Assembly: GCA_934254915.1 (NCBI GenBank)
Contig: CAKQMH010000009.1
Location: 1 to 64,000, forward strand
From: an uncultured Alphaproteobacteria bacterium
GTDB taxonomy: Bacteria; Pseudomonadota; Alphaproteobacteria; RF32; CAG-239
Direction of reading: 5' to 3'
DNA: 64,000 nt
Shown here: positions 34,014-45,000 of the stretch, piece after piece
Position numbering within the stretch: the stretch's first letter is position 1
How the letters are laid out: each line of letters begins with the position of its first letter
Notes under the pieces: generated by a model
What the model was told of the DNA's origin: nothing
The model's input: the letters and a program-made list of their open reading frames with translations, nothing else
Database searches by the model: none
Made by a program: the position numbers and the translations under genes

Positions 34014-36443
34014 CTAGTCCATTTTTTTAGGCTCAATGCGCATACGGTAGAATGACCGCCATACGAAGTAAAGACCTAAGAGGAAGAAAGCGACTCCGGC
34101 ACTTGTAGCAATGCAACGCGGAGCGGCTTCGGCCATTTCAACGGCCAACAGACCAAACAAGGTTGTAAATTTAATAATCGGGTTCAAAGCTACCGATGAA
34201 GTATCTTTATACGGATCACCGACTGTGTCGCCGACAACGGCAGCACTGTGCAATTCCGTACCTTTTTCATTCAAGTCAACTTCGACTACTTTCTTGGCAT
34301 TATCCCAAGCTCCGCCGGCGTTAGCCATATACAGTGCCTGGAACAGTCCAAATACCGCAATCGAAATCAGGTAACTTGCAAACAGATTAGCATCAAAACA
34401 TGCAAACGCAATCGTAAACGAGAAGATTACGATAAAGATGTTAAACATACCTTTTTGCGCATAGAGTGTGCAGATTTGAACTACTTTTTTCGAATCCTCA
34501 ACCGAAGCGGCTTTAGCCGTATCGAGTTTGATATGTTCTTTAATGTAGTTTACCGCGCGATAAGCACCGGTTGAAACGGCCTGCATAGAAGCACCCGAGA
34601 ACCAGTAAATAACCGCACCGCCGAGGATAATACCAAACAATACTTCCGGAGCTAGCAGGTTAAGTTGCAGGTTCAACAACAAGATGATTGAGAAAATCAT
34701 GGTTGTAGCCCCAATAACTGCCGTACCGATAAGTACCGGTTTAGCCGTAGCCTTAAAGGTGTTGCCGGCACTGTCATTTTCTTCCAAATAGTGCTTACCG
34801 CCTTCAAAGTTAGGCTTAAATCCATAATCTTTTTCAATCTCTTTGCTAATGCCTTTAATGTTTTCAATTTGTGAAAGTTCGAAAACAGATTGTGCATTAT
34901 CGGTAACCGGACCGTAAGAGTCAACGGCAATCGTAACCGGACCCATACCGAGCATACCGAAAGCGACCAGACCGAAAGCAAACACCGTCGGATAAACCAT
35001 ATAGGTGTCGAGGCCGCTGCGAGCGGTAAAGAACGCAATAGCCATCAATCCGACCATAACCAAACCTTGCCAAAAAGCAGAGAAGTTACCGGCCACAATA
35101 CCAGAGATGATATTGAGAGATGCACCGGCTTCACGGCTGGCATTAACGATTTCATTAACATGTTTGGATTTAGACGAGGTAAAGATTTTGGTAAATTCCG
35201 GAATCAAAGCTGCCGCAATTGTGCCGCAGCTGATAATAACCGAAAGTTTCCACCACAAATCTTCATCCATACTGCCGATCATAACGTAAGAAACGCCAAA
35301 TGTTACCAAAATTGAAATGATTGAGGTTAACCAAATCAATGATGTTAACGGAGTTTCAAAGTTAAAGGCTGTTTTTTTGCCGAAGATAATACCGGAAACA
35401 CGGGAGTTGAGCCAATATGCAACAATCGAAGTTACAATCATCAGCAAACGCATTGCAAAAATCCAGACAATTAAACGAGCCTGAATATCAATTCCGTTTT
35501 CCATTAGGGCCAGGTTGCCGTCCGGCATATACATCATACCTGCGCCTAAAACGATAAAGCTGATAAGTGCTACACCGGTAACACCGTAAGTTTCAAAACC
35601 ATCGGCAGTCGGGCCGACCGAGTCGCCGGCATTGTCACCGGTACAGTCAGCGATAACACCGGGGTTTCGGGCATCGTCTTCATCAATTTTGAAAATGATT
35701 TTCATCAAATCGGCACCAATATCGGCGATTTTGGTAAAGATACCGCCGCAAATACGCAATGCCGAAGCTCCCAAAGATTCACCGATGGCAAAACCGATAA
35801 AGCAAGCACCGGCGTTAACTCTGTCTACAAACAGCAAGATGGCAATCATCATAAACAATTCGACACAGATTAACAAAACGCCAATTGACATACCGGAACG
35901 CAGCGGCAGGCTCATAACCGGATACGGCTGTCCTTTGAGTGACAGGAAAGCTGTACGCGAGTTGGCATAAGTGTTGATTCTCATACCGAACCAAGCAACC
36001 GAGAATGAACCCAGAATACCCAAAATTGACCACATCAGAATAGTCAAAACTTTAGGCAGCGGTGTTGCATTGAGGTAGAAGAAGTAGTAAAAAATGCAGG
36101 CAGCAATGAAAATTTCCAAAACCACCAATAACTTAGCCTGTTGACGCATATATGTTTTGCAGGTTTCATAAATGGTGTTCGAAACCTTTAACATCGATTC
36201 GTGAGCCGGCATCTTTTTGATTTTGATAAATTCTACAAAACCGAAAATCAAACCGAAAGCACAAATCAACAGACCATAAAGCAACAATTGCGACCCTGTA
36301 ACCGCATAGCCGAAAATGTTATAAGGAACATCCAGCGACGGAATGTTGAGGTCGATTTCTGAAGCCATGGCATTTCCTGTCAGAAAGCCAAGAGTCAGCA
36401 AAAAGGCTAAAGCCCATCCGCCAAATTTTTTAAAGCTTGTCAT
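34014..36443 (-). CDS. hppA: Membrane-bound ion-translocating pyrophosphatase
   Basis: The 809-residue protein couples pyrophosphate hydrolysis to ion export across the inner membrane. It has about 16 membrane segments and the acidic active-site loop EDDARNPGVIADCTGDNAGD followed by SVGPTADGFETYG. The latter differs from the usual VIADNVGDNVGDVAG-like form, so it belongs to a divergent branch. The DVGADLVGKVE-type motif is also altered (DIGADLMKIIFKID). Whether it pumps H+, Na+ or both cannot be read. A signal-like N-terminus (LGFLTGNAMASE) precedes the first membrane segment. It is transcribed alone. Confidence 0.92.
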   Translation of the reverse strand: MTSFKKFGGWALAFLLTLGFLTGNAMASEIDLNIPSLDVPYNIFGYAVTGSQLLLYGLLICAFGLIFGFVEFIKIKKMPAHESMLKVSNTIYETCKTYMRQQAKLLVVLEIFIAACIFYYFFYLNATPLPKVLTILMWSILGILGSFSVAWFGMRINTYANSRTAFLSLKGQPYPVMSLPLRSGMSIGVLLICVELFMMIAILLFVDRVNAGACFIGFAIGESLGASALRICGGIFTKIADIGADLMKIIFKIDEDDARNPGVIADCTGDNAGDSVGPTADGFETYGVTGVALISFIVLGAGMMYMPDGNLALMENGIDIQARLIVWIFAMRLLMIVTSIVAYWLNSRVSGIIFGKKTAFNFETPLTSLIWLTSIISILVTFGVSYVMIGSMDEDLWWKLSVIISCGTIAAALIPEFTKIFTSSKSKHVNEIVNASREAGASLNIISGIVAGNFSAFWQGLVMVGLMAIAFFTARSGLDTYMVYPTVFAFGLVAFGMLGMGPVTIAVDSYGPVTDNAQSVFELSQIENIKGISKEIEKDYGFKPNFEGGKHYLEENDSAGNTFKATAKPVLIGTAVIGATTMIFSIILLLNLQLNLLAPEVLFGIILGGAVIYWFSGASMQAVSTGAYRAVNYIKEHIKLDTAKAASVEDSKKVVQICTLYAQKGMFNIFIVIFSFTIAFACFDANLFASYLISIAVFGLFQALYMANAGGAWDNAKKVVEVDLNEKGTELHSAAVVGDTVGDPYKDTSSVALNPIIKFTTLFGLLAVEMAEAAPRCIATSAGVAFFLLGLYFVWRSFYRMRIEPKKMD

Positions 36444-36670
36444 ATATCGATTCCCTAATTGTTAATCCAATAACGTTTATTACCACACAACCTGACTTTA
36501 GGTTGTAAACACATTTGTGATAATCCAAGCTTACTCTCAAGAGTCTAAATAATCTGTTAAGACTCACCTTAAAATATTTGTAGAAAACCTGATAAAATGG
36601 TGTTTTGGCGCATCAAAATGTGTTATTATCTCTACGAATCAAAACAAAAAGTATAATTTGGAGAATGACC

Positions 36671-36961
36671 ATGAAAAAAATAATTGCGTTGGGTTTATTG
36701 GCTTTGACTGCCGCTTGCGCATCACAGCCGCAAGAAACCTATCCCTACGGCATGAATGAAAAAGAATGGAACGAACTCTCCATTAAAGATAAAGCCAACA
36801 TTCGCCGTGAATATTATTTTTATGAAAAAGGCTCAACGGCTTTTATCAATCCGCAAATGGAAGTCGAAGGCAAAAAGCAGGAAATGCCGTTACTGATGCA
36901 ACAACAGTCGCAGCGCCGTACCAAAGCGGTTGCTAAGCCGGTCATTGTTGATGAAGATTAG
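36671..36961 (+). CDS. Small lipoprotein
   Basis: The 96-residue precursor starts MKKIIALGLLALTAAC with a clear lipobox (Cys16). The mature part is short and polar with EWNELSIKDKANIRREYYF in the middle and a Gln-rich, basic C-terminus. ATG 36671 is used because TTGGAG lies seven bases upstream, although an ATG at 36665 is in frame. A terminator follows. The family is not recognised; an outer membrane anchor is likely. Confidence 0.7.
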   Translation: MKKIIALGLLALTAACASQPQETYPYGMNEKEWNELSIKDKANIRREYYFYEKGSTAFINPQMEVEGKKQEMPLLMQQQSQRRTKAVAKPVIVDED

Positions 36962-36988
36962 TTCCTGCATTGCTTAAACTCTTTTTTT

Positions 36989-37019
36989 AACGCTCCTTTG
37001 TTTGAAGGGGCGTTTTTTT
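36989..37019 (+). terminator. Intrinsic terminator
   Basis: AACGCTCCTT pairs with AAGGGGCGTT around TGTTTG and is followed by seven T residues. Confidence 0.8.
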
Positions 37020-37119
37020 ACGCATTAATTTTTTTTCTTGCCTATTGGACAAAATTTATGTACACTGTCGCTATCAATAAATAAGTATGTTTTATCATTA
37101 TAAACAGAGGTCACCGGAT

Positions 37120-37161
37120 ATGTTTAAGGAACATCACCTCATTAAAATAAACCGGCAATAA
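37120..37161 (+). CDS. Possible 13-codon leader ORF
   Basis: ATG TTT AAG... encodes MFKEHHLIKINRQ, preceded by AGAGG about eight bases upstream. Its stop is 3 bp before the ATG of the next gene, which itself lacks a clear ribosome-binding site, so translation of the latter may depend on it. This is tentative. Confidence 0.25.
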   Translation: MFKEHHLIKINRQ

Positions 37162-37164
37162 TAT

Positions 37165-37509
37165 ATGGATACAGATAACAACGGCAACACATCAATTTTC
37201 TGGCAAGGTGTAATTATAACAATGGTTGTTATAGCCGCATCTTTTGTCAGTCTTCAGTATGGCGGAAAGTTAACACCATTAAACATTCTGGCGGCGATAT
37301 TTTGTACACTTGCTTTTGAGTACATTGCGCTGAAGCTTCGCTACCGCGACAAACTGGTGGCTCTAGCCTTCTTTTTCTTAAGCTTTCCTCCCAGCTTGTT
37401 TTTGCTGATTGCTGCTTTTCCGGCTATAAAAGTCTGGCTCGCGGCTTTGACAATGTTGCTGCTGGCCGCTGCTATTTTTACCATCTTGGTAAGAATCAAA
37501 ATGCGTTAA
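37165..37509 (+). CDS. Small multi-pass membrane protein
   Basis: The 114-residue product has four hydrophobic segments (about 12-30, 38-56, 62-82, 86-108) with short loops, and ends in RIKMR. The start ATATATGG has no good ribosome-binding site, but a tiny ORF ends just upstream and may couple translation. No family is recognised. The strong bidirectional terminator after it also serves thrS. Confidence 0.55.
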   Translation: MDTDNNGNTSIFWQGVIITMVVIAASFVSLQYGGKLTPLNILAAIFCTLAFEYIALKLRYRDKLVALAFFFLSFPPSLFLLIAAFPAIKVWLAALTMLLLAAAIFTILVRIKMR

Positions 37510-37515
37510 GTGTAA

Positions 37516-37565
37516 TAAAAATCCCCTGCTTTTAGACTATAATCTAAAACAGGGGATTTTTTTGT
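37516..37565. terminator. Bidirectional intrinsic terminator
   Basis: AAAAATCCCCTG and TTTTAGA pair with TCTAAAA and CAGGGGATTTTT, a stem of about 19 bp with one bulged C. It serves the convergent thrS and the small membrane protein gene. Confidence 0.88.
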
Positions 37566-37575
37566 TTCTTAGCAA

Positions 37576-39501
37576 CTAGCGGTCTTGCGACGGCATGGTT
37601 GCTTCTTGGCGTAAAGCTTCTACAAAATCATCAAGCTTCATAACTTCTTGTTTGTCCGAACCCAAACGACGAACCGTAACCGTGCCGTTTTCTTTTTCCT
37701 TAGCTCCGACAACCGCAATCACCGGAATTTTGGCTACCGAATGCTCACGGATTTTATAATTGATTTTTTCGTTGCGTAAGTCGGTTGAAGCATACAGACC
37801 GGCGGTTTTAAGCTTTTTAGCGACTTCTTCGGCATAATCATCAAATTCACTGACAATCGGCGCGACCACAACTTGTTCCGGTGACAACCACAAGGGGAGC
37901 TTTCCGGCATGGTTTTCAATCAAAATTCCCAAGAAACGTTCGATTGAGCCGAACAACGCACGGTGCAACATAACCGGCATATGTTTTTCACCGTCTTCGC
38001 CGATATAAGAAATATCAAATCTTTGCGGCAAATTCATATCCATCTGAACCGTACCGCATTGCCATTCGCGGCCAATCGCGTCTTTCAAAATAAATTCCAA
38101 TTTCGGGCCGTAGAAAGCGCCTTCGCCTTCATTAATTTCGTATTTATAACCATGTTTTTCCAAGGCATTGGCTAAAGCACGTTCCGAAATATCCCAAATT
38201 TCGTCTGAACCGATTCTCTTTTCCGGCCGTGTCGACAGATAAATCTTAATATCTTCAAAGCCAAAATCTTTGTAAATATCAAAGATTAATTTCATAGTCT
38301 TGACACATTCGTCTTCCATTTGTTCCGGTGTGCAGAAAATGTGGGCATCATCTTGGGTAAATTCGCGGACGCGCATTAATCCCATTAGTGAACCAGATGC
38401 CTCATAACGGTTAACTTTGCCGAATTCGGCAATGCGCAACGGCAAATCACGATAAGATTTGATACCTTGTTTATAGACCAATAATCCGCCGGGGCAGTTC
38501 ATCGGTTTAATGCAGAACCATTTTTTATCTTCGGTTTGACCGGAGTAGTTGTGCGCGCCATATTTTTCCCAGTGTCCAGAAGTTTCCCATAAACATCTGT
38601 CCATAACCCGCGGTGTGCAGATTTCGATATAGCCGTTGTTTTCCTGACGTTTGCGCATATATTCGATTAATTTGCGATAAACTTTGTAACCTTTATCATG
38701 CCAAAAGACTGCGCCCGGAGCATATTCCGGCTCAAAGTGGAACAAATCCATATCTTTACCGATTTTGCGGTGATCGCGTTTTTCGGCTTCTTCCAGCATT
38801 TGCAAATAAGCTTCCAAATCTTTTTTGTTCGCCCATGCCGTCGCATAAATACGCTGCAGCATTTCTTTAGAAGCATCACCGCGCCAATAAGCACCGGCAA
38901 CTTTCATCAGTTTGAACGCATCGCCGATTTTACCGGTTGACGGAACATGAGGTCCGCGGCACAAGTCGGTGAAATCGCCTTGACGGTAGAGTGAAATAGT
39001 CTCGCTTTCCGGCAAATCTTCAATAATTTCGGCCTTATAGTTCTCACCCAAATCCTTAAAGAATTTAATAGCTTCGGCACGCGGCATAACGATTCGCTCA
39101 ATTTTTTCATCCCGCTTGACAATCTCGTGCATTTTAGCTTCGATTTTAGCAAAATCATCAGTCGTAAATGGTTCTTTGCGGGCAAAGTCATAGTAGAAAC
39201 CGTTTTCAATCGCCGGTCCGATAGTTACTTGCACGTCTTTCCATAGCTCTTTAACTGCCTGCGCCATAACATGTGAGCAGGAGTGGCGGATAATATGCAA
39301 ACCTTCAGCATCTTTGTTGGTAATGATTGTGACGGTTGCATCGGTAGTGATAGGAGTACTTAAATCTTGTGTTGTACCGTTAACGGTAATCGCTAAAGCC
39401 GCCTTTGCCAAGCTGGGGCTTATTTTATTTGCAATGTCAAAACCATTGACACCGCTCTCCATATTCATAATTGACCCATCGGGTAATTTAATTGCAACCA
39501 T
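37576..39501 (-). CDS. thrS: Threonyl-tRNA synthetase
   Basis: The 641-residue enzyme charges tRNA-Thr. The N-terminal TGS domain begins MVAIKLPDGS. The editing domain shows HSCSHVMAQ (the HxxxH motif). Catalytic class II motifs include MNCPGGLLVYK and the motif-2 region RIAEFGKVNRYEASGSL; a C-terminal anticodon domain has APIVSEFDDYAEE. A start at 39510 is only one base from AAAGGA, so ATG 39501 is chosen (ten bases away). The length is normal. Confidence 0.95.
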   Translation of the reverse strand: MVAIKLPDGSIMNMESGVNGFDIANKISPSLAKAALAITVNGTTQDLSTPITTDATVTIITNKDAEGLHIIRHSCSHVMAQAVKELWKDVQVTIGPAIENGFYYDFARKEPFTTDDFAKIEAKMHEIVKRDEKIERIVMPRAEAIKFFKDLGENYKAEIIEDLPESETISLYRQGDFTDLCRGPHVPSTGKIGDAFKLMKVAGAYWRGDASKEMLQRIYATAWANKKDLEAYLQMLEEAEKRDHRKIGKDMDLFHFEPEYAPGAVFWHDKGYKVYRKLIEYMRKRQENNGYIEICTPRVMDRCLWETSGHWEKYGAHNYSGQTEDKKWFCIKPMNCPGGLLVYKQGIKSYRDLPLRIAEFGKVNRYEASGSLMGLMRVREFTQDDAHIFCTPEQMEDECVKTMKLIFDIYKDFGFEDIKIYLSTRPEKRIGSDEIWDISERALANALEKHGYKYEINEGEGAFYGPKLEFILKDAIGREWQCGTVQMDMNLPQRFDISYIGEDGEKHMPVMLHRALFGSIERFLGILIENHAGKLPLWLSPEQVVVAPIVSEFDDYAEEVAKKLKTAGLYASTDLRNEKINYKIREHSVAKIPVIAVVGAKEKENGTVTVRRLGSDKQEVMKLDDFVEALRQEATMPSQDR

Positions 39502-39530
39502 TTTATTCATTTCCTTTGTCTTTTTAGTAT

Positions 39531-40664
39531 CTAATTTTTTATCAGTTCATGATAAACATCAAGTGTTTTATCACACATTATTTGTTTTGTAAAATTATCT
39601 CTTACTTTTTTTATCGCCGCTTTGCTGATTTTGGCTTTTTCCGGTGCTGAGAGGTTGAGCGCCCAATCCAAAGCCTCAGCCAGTTCTTGCGGGTTGTCAT
39701 ATTGATATAGTTTGCCGTTTACGCCATCATCAATAATATCCAACGATCCGCCGATATTAGAAGCAATAGTGATTTTGCCCATCGCCAATCCCTCAACCGT
39801 GGTGCGTCCGAACGCTTCTGGCTCAATCGATGTGTTAAGTACAATGGTCGAAATCATCAATAAAGCCGGTGCGTCGTTATAGCGTCCGTAAAAACCGATT
39901 CGGTCTTGCAGGCCGAGCTTCTTTGCCAACTCACGCAGACTTTCCAGATAAGCGGTACGGTTTTGCGCATCACCGGTAATAATGCAGTAGAAATTTTGAT
40001 TCTTCATTAAAGATAAAGCTTCAATCAAAATATGGGCGCCTTTCCAATGAGTGATACGTCCGGGCAGCAAAATAACCGGCTTATCATCAGCCACGTTATA
40101 TTCTTTGATTTTGGCAATCATTCTTTCGGGTGAAACTTTATCCGGTGAAAATTTTTCAATATCGGCACAGCGGAAAATAAGCCGCAGTTTGTCAGGATTT
40201 ACTTTATAGTTTTCAATCACGTGCCGGCGAATATGATTGGAAATTACAATTACTCTTTCGCCGTAAGTCATAACCCGATTGTAAAATTTTTTAATTCCCC
40301 ACAGGCCAAGTCCGTATGTGCCGTGAAAAGTTGTCATAAAATGCACACCGGCGTTTTTCGCTGCCCAATAGGCACTCCATGCCGGTGCACGCGAACGGGC
40401 ATGAACAATGTTTATGCCGTAATCTTTGATGATTTTTTCCAAAACTTTAGCATTGCGGCAGAGTTTAAACGGATTCTTGGTCTTCAAATCCAGTGTGAAA
40501 TGCGGAACTTTAAGTTTTTCCAATTCATGCACCATGCGGCCGCCTTTTGAGGCAACAAAATTTTTTATGCCTTTTTCCTGCATTGCCCGCGCCATTTCAA
40601 TCACGCCGGTTTCCACCCCGCCGGTTTCCAATTCTGGCACAATTTGCAAGACCACAGGTTCCAT
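39531..40664 (-). CDS. Glycosyltransferase family 4 (GT-B fold)
   Basis: The 377-residue protein has two Rossmann lobes: an N-terminal acceptor lobe beginning VLQIVPELETGGVE, and a C-terminal donor lobe with VILLPGRITHWKGAHILIEAL. The EPEAFGRTTVEGLAMG segment carries the conserved E-x7-E of GT4. Enzymes of this type build lipopolysaccharide or exopolysaccharide. GGGAGG lies six bases before ATG 40664, so the longer ATG at 40679 is not used. It follows thrS by 30 bp on the same strand (its stop is 29 bp from the thrS start). The acceptor and sugar are unknown. Confidence 0.85.
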   Translation of the reverse strand: MEPVVLQIVPELETGGVETGVIEMARAMQEKGIKNFVASKGGRMVHELEKLKVPHFTLDLKTKNPFKLCRNAKVLEKIIKDYGINIVHARSRAPAWSAYWAAKNAGVHFMTTFHGTYGLGLWGIKKFYNRVMTYGERVIVISNHIRRHVIENYKVNPDKLRLIFRCADIEKFSPDKVSPERMIAKIKEYNVADDKPVILLPGRITHWKGAHILIEALSLMKNQNFYCIITGDAQNRTAYLESLRELAKKLGLQDRIGFYGRYNDAPALLMISTIVLNTSIEPEAFGRTTVEGLAMGKITIASNIGGSLDIIDDGVNGKLYQYDNPQELAEALDWALNLSAPEKAKISKAAIKKVRDNFTKQIMCDKTLDVYHELIKN

Positions 40665-40868
40665 TTTTACCTCCCACATTTATTCAAATTCAATCTTTTA
40701 CTCAATCGTCTTCCCAAAATACTACCGATTTTGGATTCCGCCAAGCAAAAAGACGAAAAATTAACAAATTTGCACAAACTTATTTTGCTATATTTGAATA
40801 CTTGAATAAGAACCGCCGCTGCTTATTTAAATTTTCATCGAGCAATGTTATGAAAATGGGGAAAATTT

Positions 40869-42035
40869 ATGCCGCGGGATACCGAAAAAAAGTTATATTG
40901 GCGTTTATTATGGCTGTTTTTGCTTTTAGCCGTACTGGTGGTTGTGGTTTTGGGATCTATAAGGCAGGCTCAAACCGCCGTTCCTTCGACCCCTACGGAA
41001 ATTAAGCTGCGGGTAATTCCGCTGTCGACACAAAATCTTACCGTTAAAAACAAGTATGTCGGTTATGTTACTCCGATAAAATCGGTTTTGCTGCAGCCGC
41101 AAATCAGCGGATATCTTGATAAAATTTGGGTGCAAGGCGGCCAAGAAGTCAAAGCCGGCGATAATTTAGTGTTGATAAAACAAGATGAATATCAGGCGCG
41201 CCTGCAGGCGGCCATAGCTTCCGTTGCCCAAGCTCAAGCCGATTATCGCAATGCCGAGGTTTATTATCGTCGTCTGCAAAAAGCCGGAAGTAAAGCCGTA
41301 TCGCCGACCGAATTGGATAATGCCAAAGCGGCATATTTGTCTGCACAAGCGGCCTTAAAACAAGCACAATCCAATCAGGCTCTGGCGCAGGTTAATCTGG
41401 ATTATACTTTGTTGCAGGCGCCGATTTCGGGAATTGTCGGCAATGTCGATTTAACCCCCGGCAATTATGTTTCTCCCTCTTCGGGGTCATTGTTAAGCAT
41501 TATTCAATATGATCCGATAAGAGTAGTTTTTTCCTTGAGCGATAAAGAATACCTGCATGAGCTTAGCATTGATCCGCAAAATATGTTTGCCGGCAAAGTC
41601 ATTCGCCTGCAATTGGCCGGCGGGTTGGAGTATAAACCGCAGGGCGAATTTAAGTTCACCGCCAACCGGTTGGATCGTGCCACCAACTCCATTGCTGTTT
41701 ATGCCGATTTTCCCAATCCGCAGCATTTTTTAGTCGCCAATGCGTATGTCGATGTTGTGATCGAAAAAGAGTTAAAAGACGCTTATCTTATTCGTCAAAA
41801 TTATGTCACGATGACAACTGACGGAAGTTATGTTTATACCATAAAAAACAATAAACTCCTCAAAACGCCGCTGCTTATCGCCGGTGAAAGCGGAAGTGAT
41901 TATATCGTGGCTAATCGATTCGCTGCCGACGAATATTTGGTTATAGATAAAGTCGGCAAGCTGCCGCCGCAGGCACGAATTATTCCGCAGCCGGTTAAAG
42001 CCGAGCCGCAGACGGCTAAGCGGGAGGCTCGCTGA
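40869..42035 (+). CDS. RND efflux membrane fusion protein (AcrA/MexA type)
   Basis: The 388-residue periplasmic adaptor has an N-terminal membrane anchor (WRLLWLFLLLAVLVVVVL), a lipoyl half (LQPQISGYLDKIWVQGGQEVKAGD), a coiled-coil hairpin (about 100-165, AQAQADYRNAEVYYRRL) and a second lipoyl and beta-barrel region (TLLQAPISGIVGNVDLTPGNYV). It links the pump to the outer membrane channel. It is the first gene of a three-gene unit; its stop overlaps the pump start by one base (TGATG). GGGGA precedes the ATG. Confidence 0.92.
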   Translation: MPRDTEKKLYWRLLWLFLLLAVLVVVVLGSIRQAQTAVPSTPTEIKLRVIPLSTQNLTVKNKYVGYVTPIKSVLLQPQISGYLDKIWVQGGQEVKAGDNLVLIKQDEYQARLQAAIASVAQAQADYRNAEVYYRRLQKAGSKAVSPTELDNAKAAYLSAQAALKQAQSNQALAQVNLDYTLLQAPISGIVGNVDLTPGNYVSPSSGSLLSIIQYDPIRVVFSLSDKEYLHELSIDPQNMFAGKVIRLQLAGGLEYKPQGEFKFTANRLDRATNSIAVYADFPNPQHFLVANAYVDVVIEKELKDAYLIRQNYVTMTTDGSYVYTIKNNKLLKTPLLIAGESGSDYIVANRFAADEYLVIDKVGKLPPQARIIPQPVKAEPQTAKREAR

Positions 42036-45000
42036 TGTTTTCGCAGTATTTTATTGACAAACCGCGCTTTGCCGGCGTTATTTCCATTATCATGATATTG
42101 CTTGGTTTGCTGGCAATCGCCGTTTTGCCGGTGTCGCAATATCCGCAGATTACTCCGCCGCAAATTGTCGTAACCACAACTTATGCCGGTGCCAGTGCCG
42201 AAGTTTTGGTTGATACGGTTGCCGTGCCAATTGAAAATCAGATTAACGGGGTGGAAAATATGCTCTATATGTCGTCCACTTCAGATGATAACGGTTCATA
42301 CACCCTGACGATTACGTTTAACATCGGCACTGATCCTGATATTGCGCAGGTTAAAGTGCAAAACCGCTTGTCGCAGGTTATGTCGCAGCTGCCGAGTTTG
42401 GTGCAGCAGGAAGGAATAGAAGTCAGAACGCAAATGTCCAATATGCTGGGGATGTTGGTTTTGCGCTCACCCGATAATACTTTTTCTGATTTGTATTTGA
42501 GCAATTTCGCTTATACCAATATTAAAAATCCGTTGGCTCGTGTCGACGGTGTCGGTGATGTTTCGATTTTCGGACCACAGTACTCTATGCGTATATGGCT
42601 TAACAGTGATAAGTTGACCTCGTTAGGACTGAGCAGCGCTGATATTGTACAAGCCGTATCCAGTCAAAATATTCAGGCCTCAATCGGGGAAATCGGTGCT
42701 TCGCCCAGCAGCAAAGATACGGTTATGGTTTTGTCTTTGACCGCCAAAGGTTTGTTGGATTCGGTTGAAGATTTCAAAAACATTGTTGTCGCCACGGATG
42801 CTAATGGCGGTATTGTCAGCCTGAAAGATGTTGCCCGCATAGAACTTGGCGCCGATACCTATAATATGGTGGCACATTATGATAATGCGCCGGCGGTGAT
42901 TATCGGCCTGAGCCAAACGCCCAATTCCAACTCACTAAACATTATGGACAACGTACGCAAAGAGATAGAGTCATTAAGCGCAACTTTTCCCGATGATATG
43001 GAATTTCGCGTTGCTTATGATTCGACCGAATATGTCCGCGCCTCAATTGCCGGTATCATCGAAACTTTGGCTATAACTTTTTCACTGGTTGTATTAGTTA
43101 CCTATGTGTTTTTGCAAAAATTCAAAACCACGCTGATACCGTTGATTACCATCCCCGTATCATTGATTGCAACTTTTGCCGTCATTTATGTTTTGGGTTT
43201 TGATATTAACATCCTGACTTTGTTTGCCATGATTTTGGCTATCGGGCTGGTAGTTGATGACGCCATCATTGTGGTTGAGCGCGTACAATATTTAATGGTC
43301 TATGAAAAACTTGATGCTAAAGCCGCGTCGGTCAAAGCCATGCAACAGATTGCCGGTGCTATTATCGCCACCACCTTTGTTTTGTTGTCAATTTTTATTC
43401 CGGTGGGCTTAATGGCCGGTATTACCGGTAAGATTTATCAGCAATTTGCCGTAACCATTGCCACGGCGGTGGTCTTTTCGGCTTTTAATGCCTTAACGCT
43501 TAGTCCGTCATTGTGTGCAATTTTTTTGCGCGGAGAAAGTCACGACAATCCGCATGGCTTTTTTAAATGGTTTGATAATGTTATTGACGGCAGCAAAAAA
43601 CATTACCTCAAGGCCGTAAAATTATTTTCATCTCACCTCAAAATGACCACGGTCGTAGTGTTGTTGACTATTGCAGTCGTGGCGGCAGGGTTCAAATTTA
43701 CGGCAACTTCGTTTTTGCCGGAGGAGGATCAAGGTATCATCTTTGCCAATATCCAACTGTCCGATACTTCCAGTATTAACCAAACCAACCGTGTCTTGTC
43801 TGATATTTCGGAACGTGCGTTGCACATCAAAGGCGTAAAATATTTTATTTCGGTCGCCGGTTATTCACTGCTTGGCGGTGGCGGCGAAAATGTTGCTTTG
43901 GGTGTTGTCGGTTTGGATAATTGGGATAAACGCAAGAGCAAAAATCTTTCCATCGAAGCTTTAACGCAGACTTTAACCAAAGAATTGGGGCAAAATGCCG
44001 AAGCCGAGGTTAACTTTTTTGCTCCGCCGGCCATTCCTGGCATCGGACAAAGTAACGGCTTGTCATTGGAATTATTGGCGGTAAACGGCAGCATTACGCC
44101 GTCTGAACTTTACCAAACCATGGGTGAGTTTTTAACCGCTCTTAATCAGTCGGCATCACTGTCTTATGCTTTCAGCACCTTTACTGCCGACACTCCGCAT
44201 ATTTATCTGGATATTGATCGTACCAAACTTGAAAGCTATCATATTCCGGTGGCTAATTTGTTTGAAACTTTGCAAAACAACCTTGGTTCACGTTATATCA
44301 ATAATATTACTTTGGATGGTCAGGTTAATAAAGTTATCGTACAGGCCGATTTCCCTTATCGGCGCAGTATCAGCGATGTGTTAGCGCTGTATGTTCCCTC
44401 AAGCAACGGCAATCTGGTAAAAGTCAACAGCTTTGTCGATGTTAAGACCACGATTTCTCCTAAAATAATTTATCGTTATAATCAATATACCGATGCCTCG
44501 ATTGTGGCTCAGACCGCCGCAGACGTCAGTACCGGAACAGCCATTGACAACATCGTCGACACGGCTCAAAAACTTCTGCCCAAGTCCTATAAAATTGCAT
44601 GGACGGGTTTAAGCTTGCAAGAAGTTGAAGCTGCCGGACTTGCCGTTTTACTAATCGGGTTGGCTTTGGTTTTCTGTTATCTCTTTTTGGTGGCTTTGTA
44701 TGAAAGCTGGATGTTGGCTTTTGCGGTAATGTTTTCAACCGTGTTTGCCATTTTAGGCGCGATAATCGGTTTGCACCTGATGGGGCAGGCTTTGAGTATC
44801 TACGCTCAATTAGGATTGATTATGCTTATTGGTTTGGCGGCCAAAAATGCTATTTTGATTGTTGAATTTACTAAAGCTTATCGTGAAGGCGGAGATTCGA
44901 TTCTTGACGCCTCCATGAAAGGGGCAGGTGAGCGGTTTCGCGCGGTTTTGATGACGGCGCTTACGTTTATTTTGGGTGTTTTCCCGATGATTATTGCCAC

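Noticed and set aside
34111..35970. Plus-strand ORFs opposite hppA
   Set aside because: Shadow frames of the conserved hppA coding sequence.
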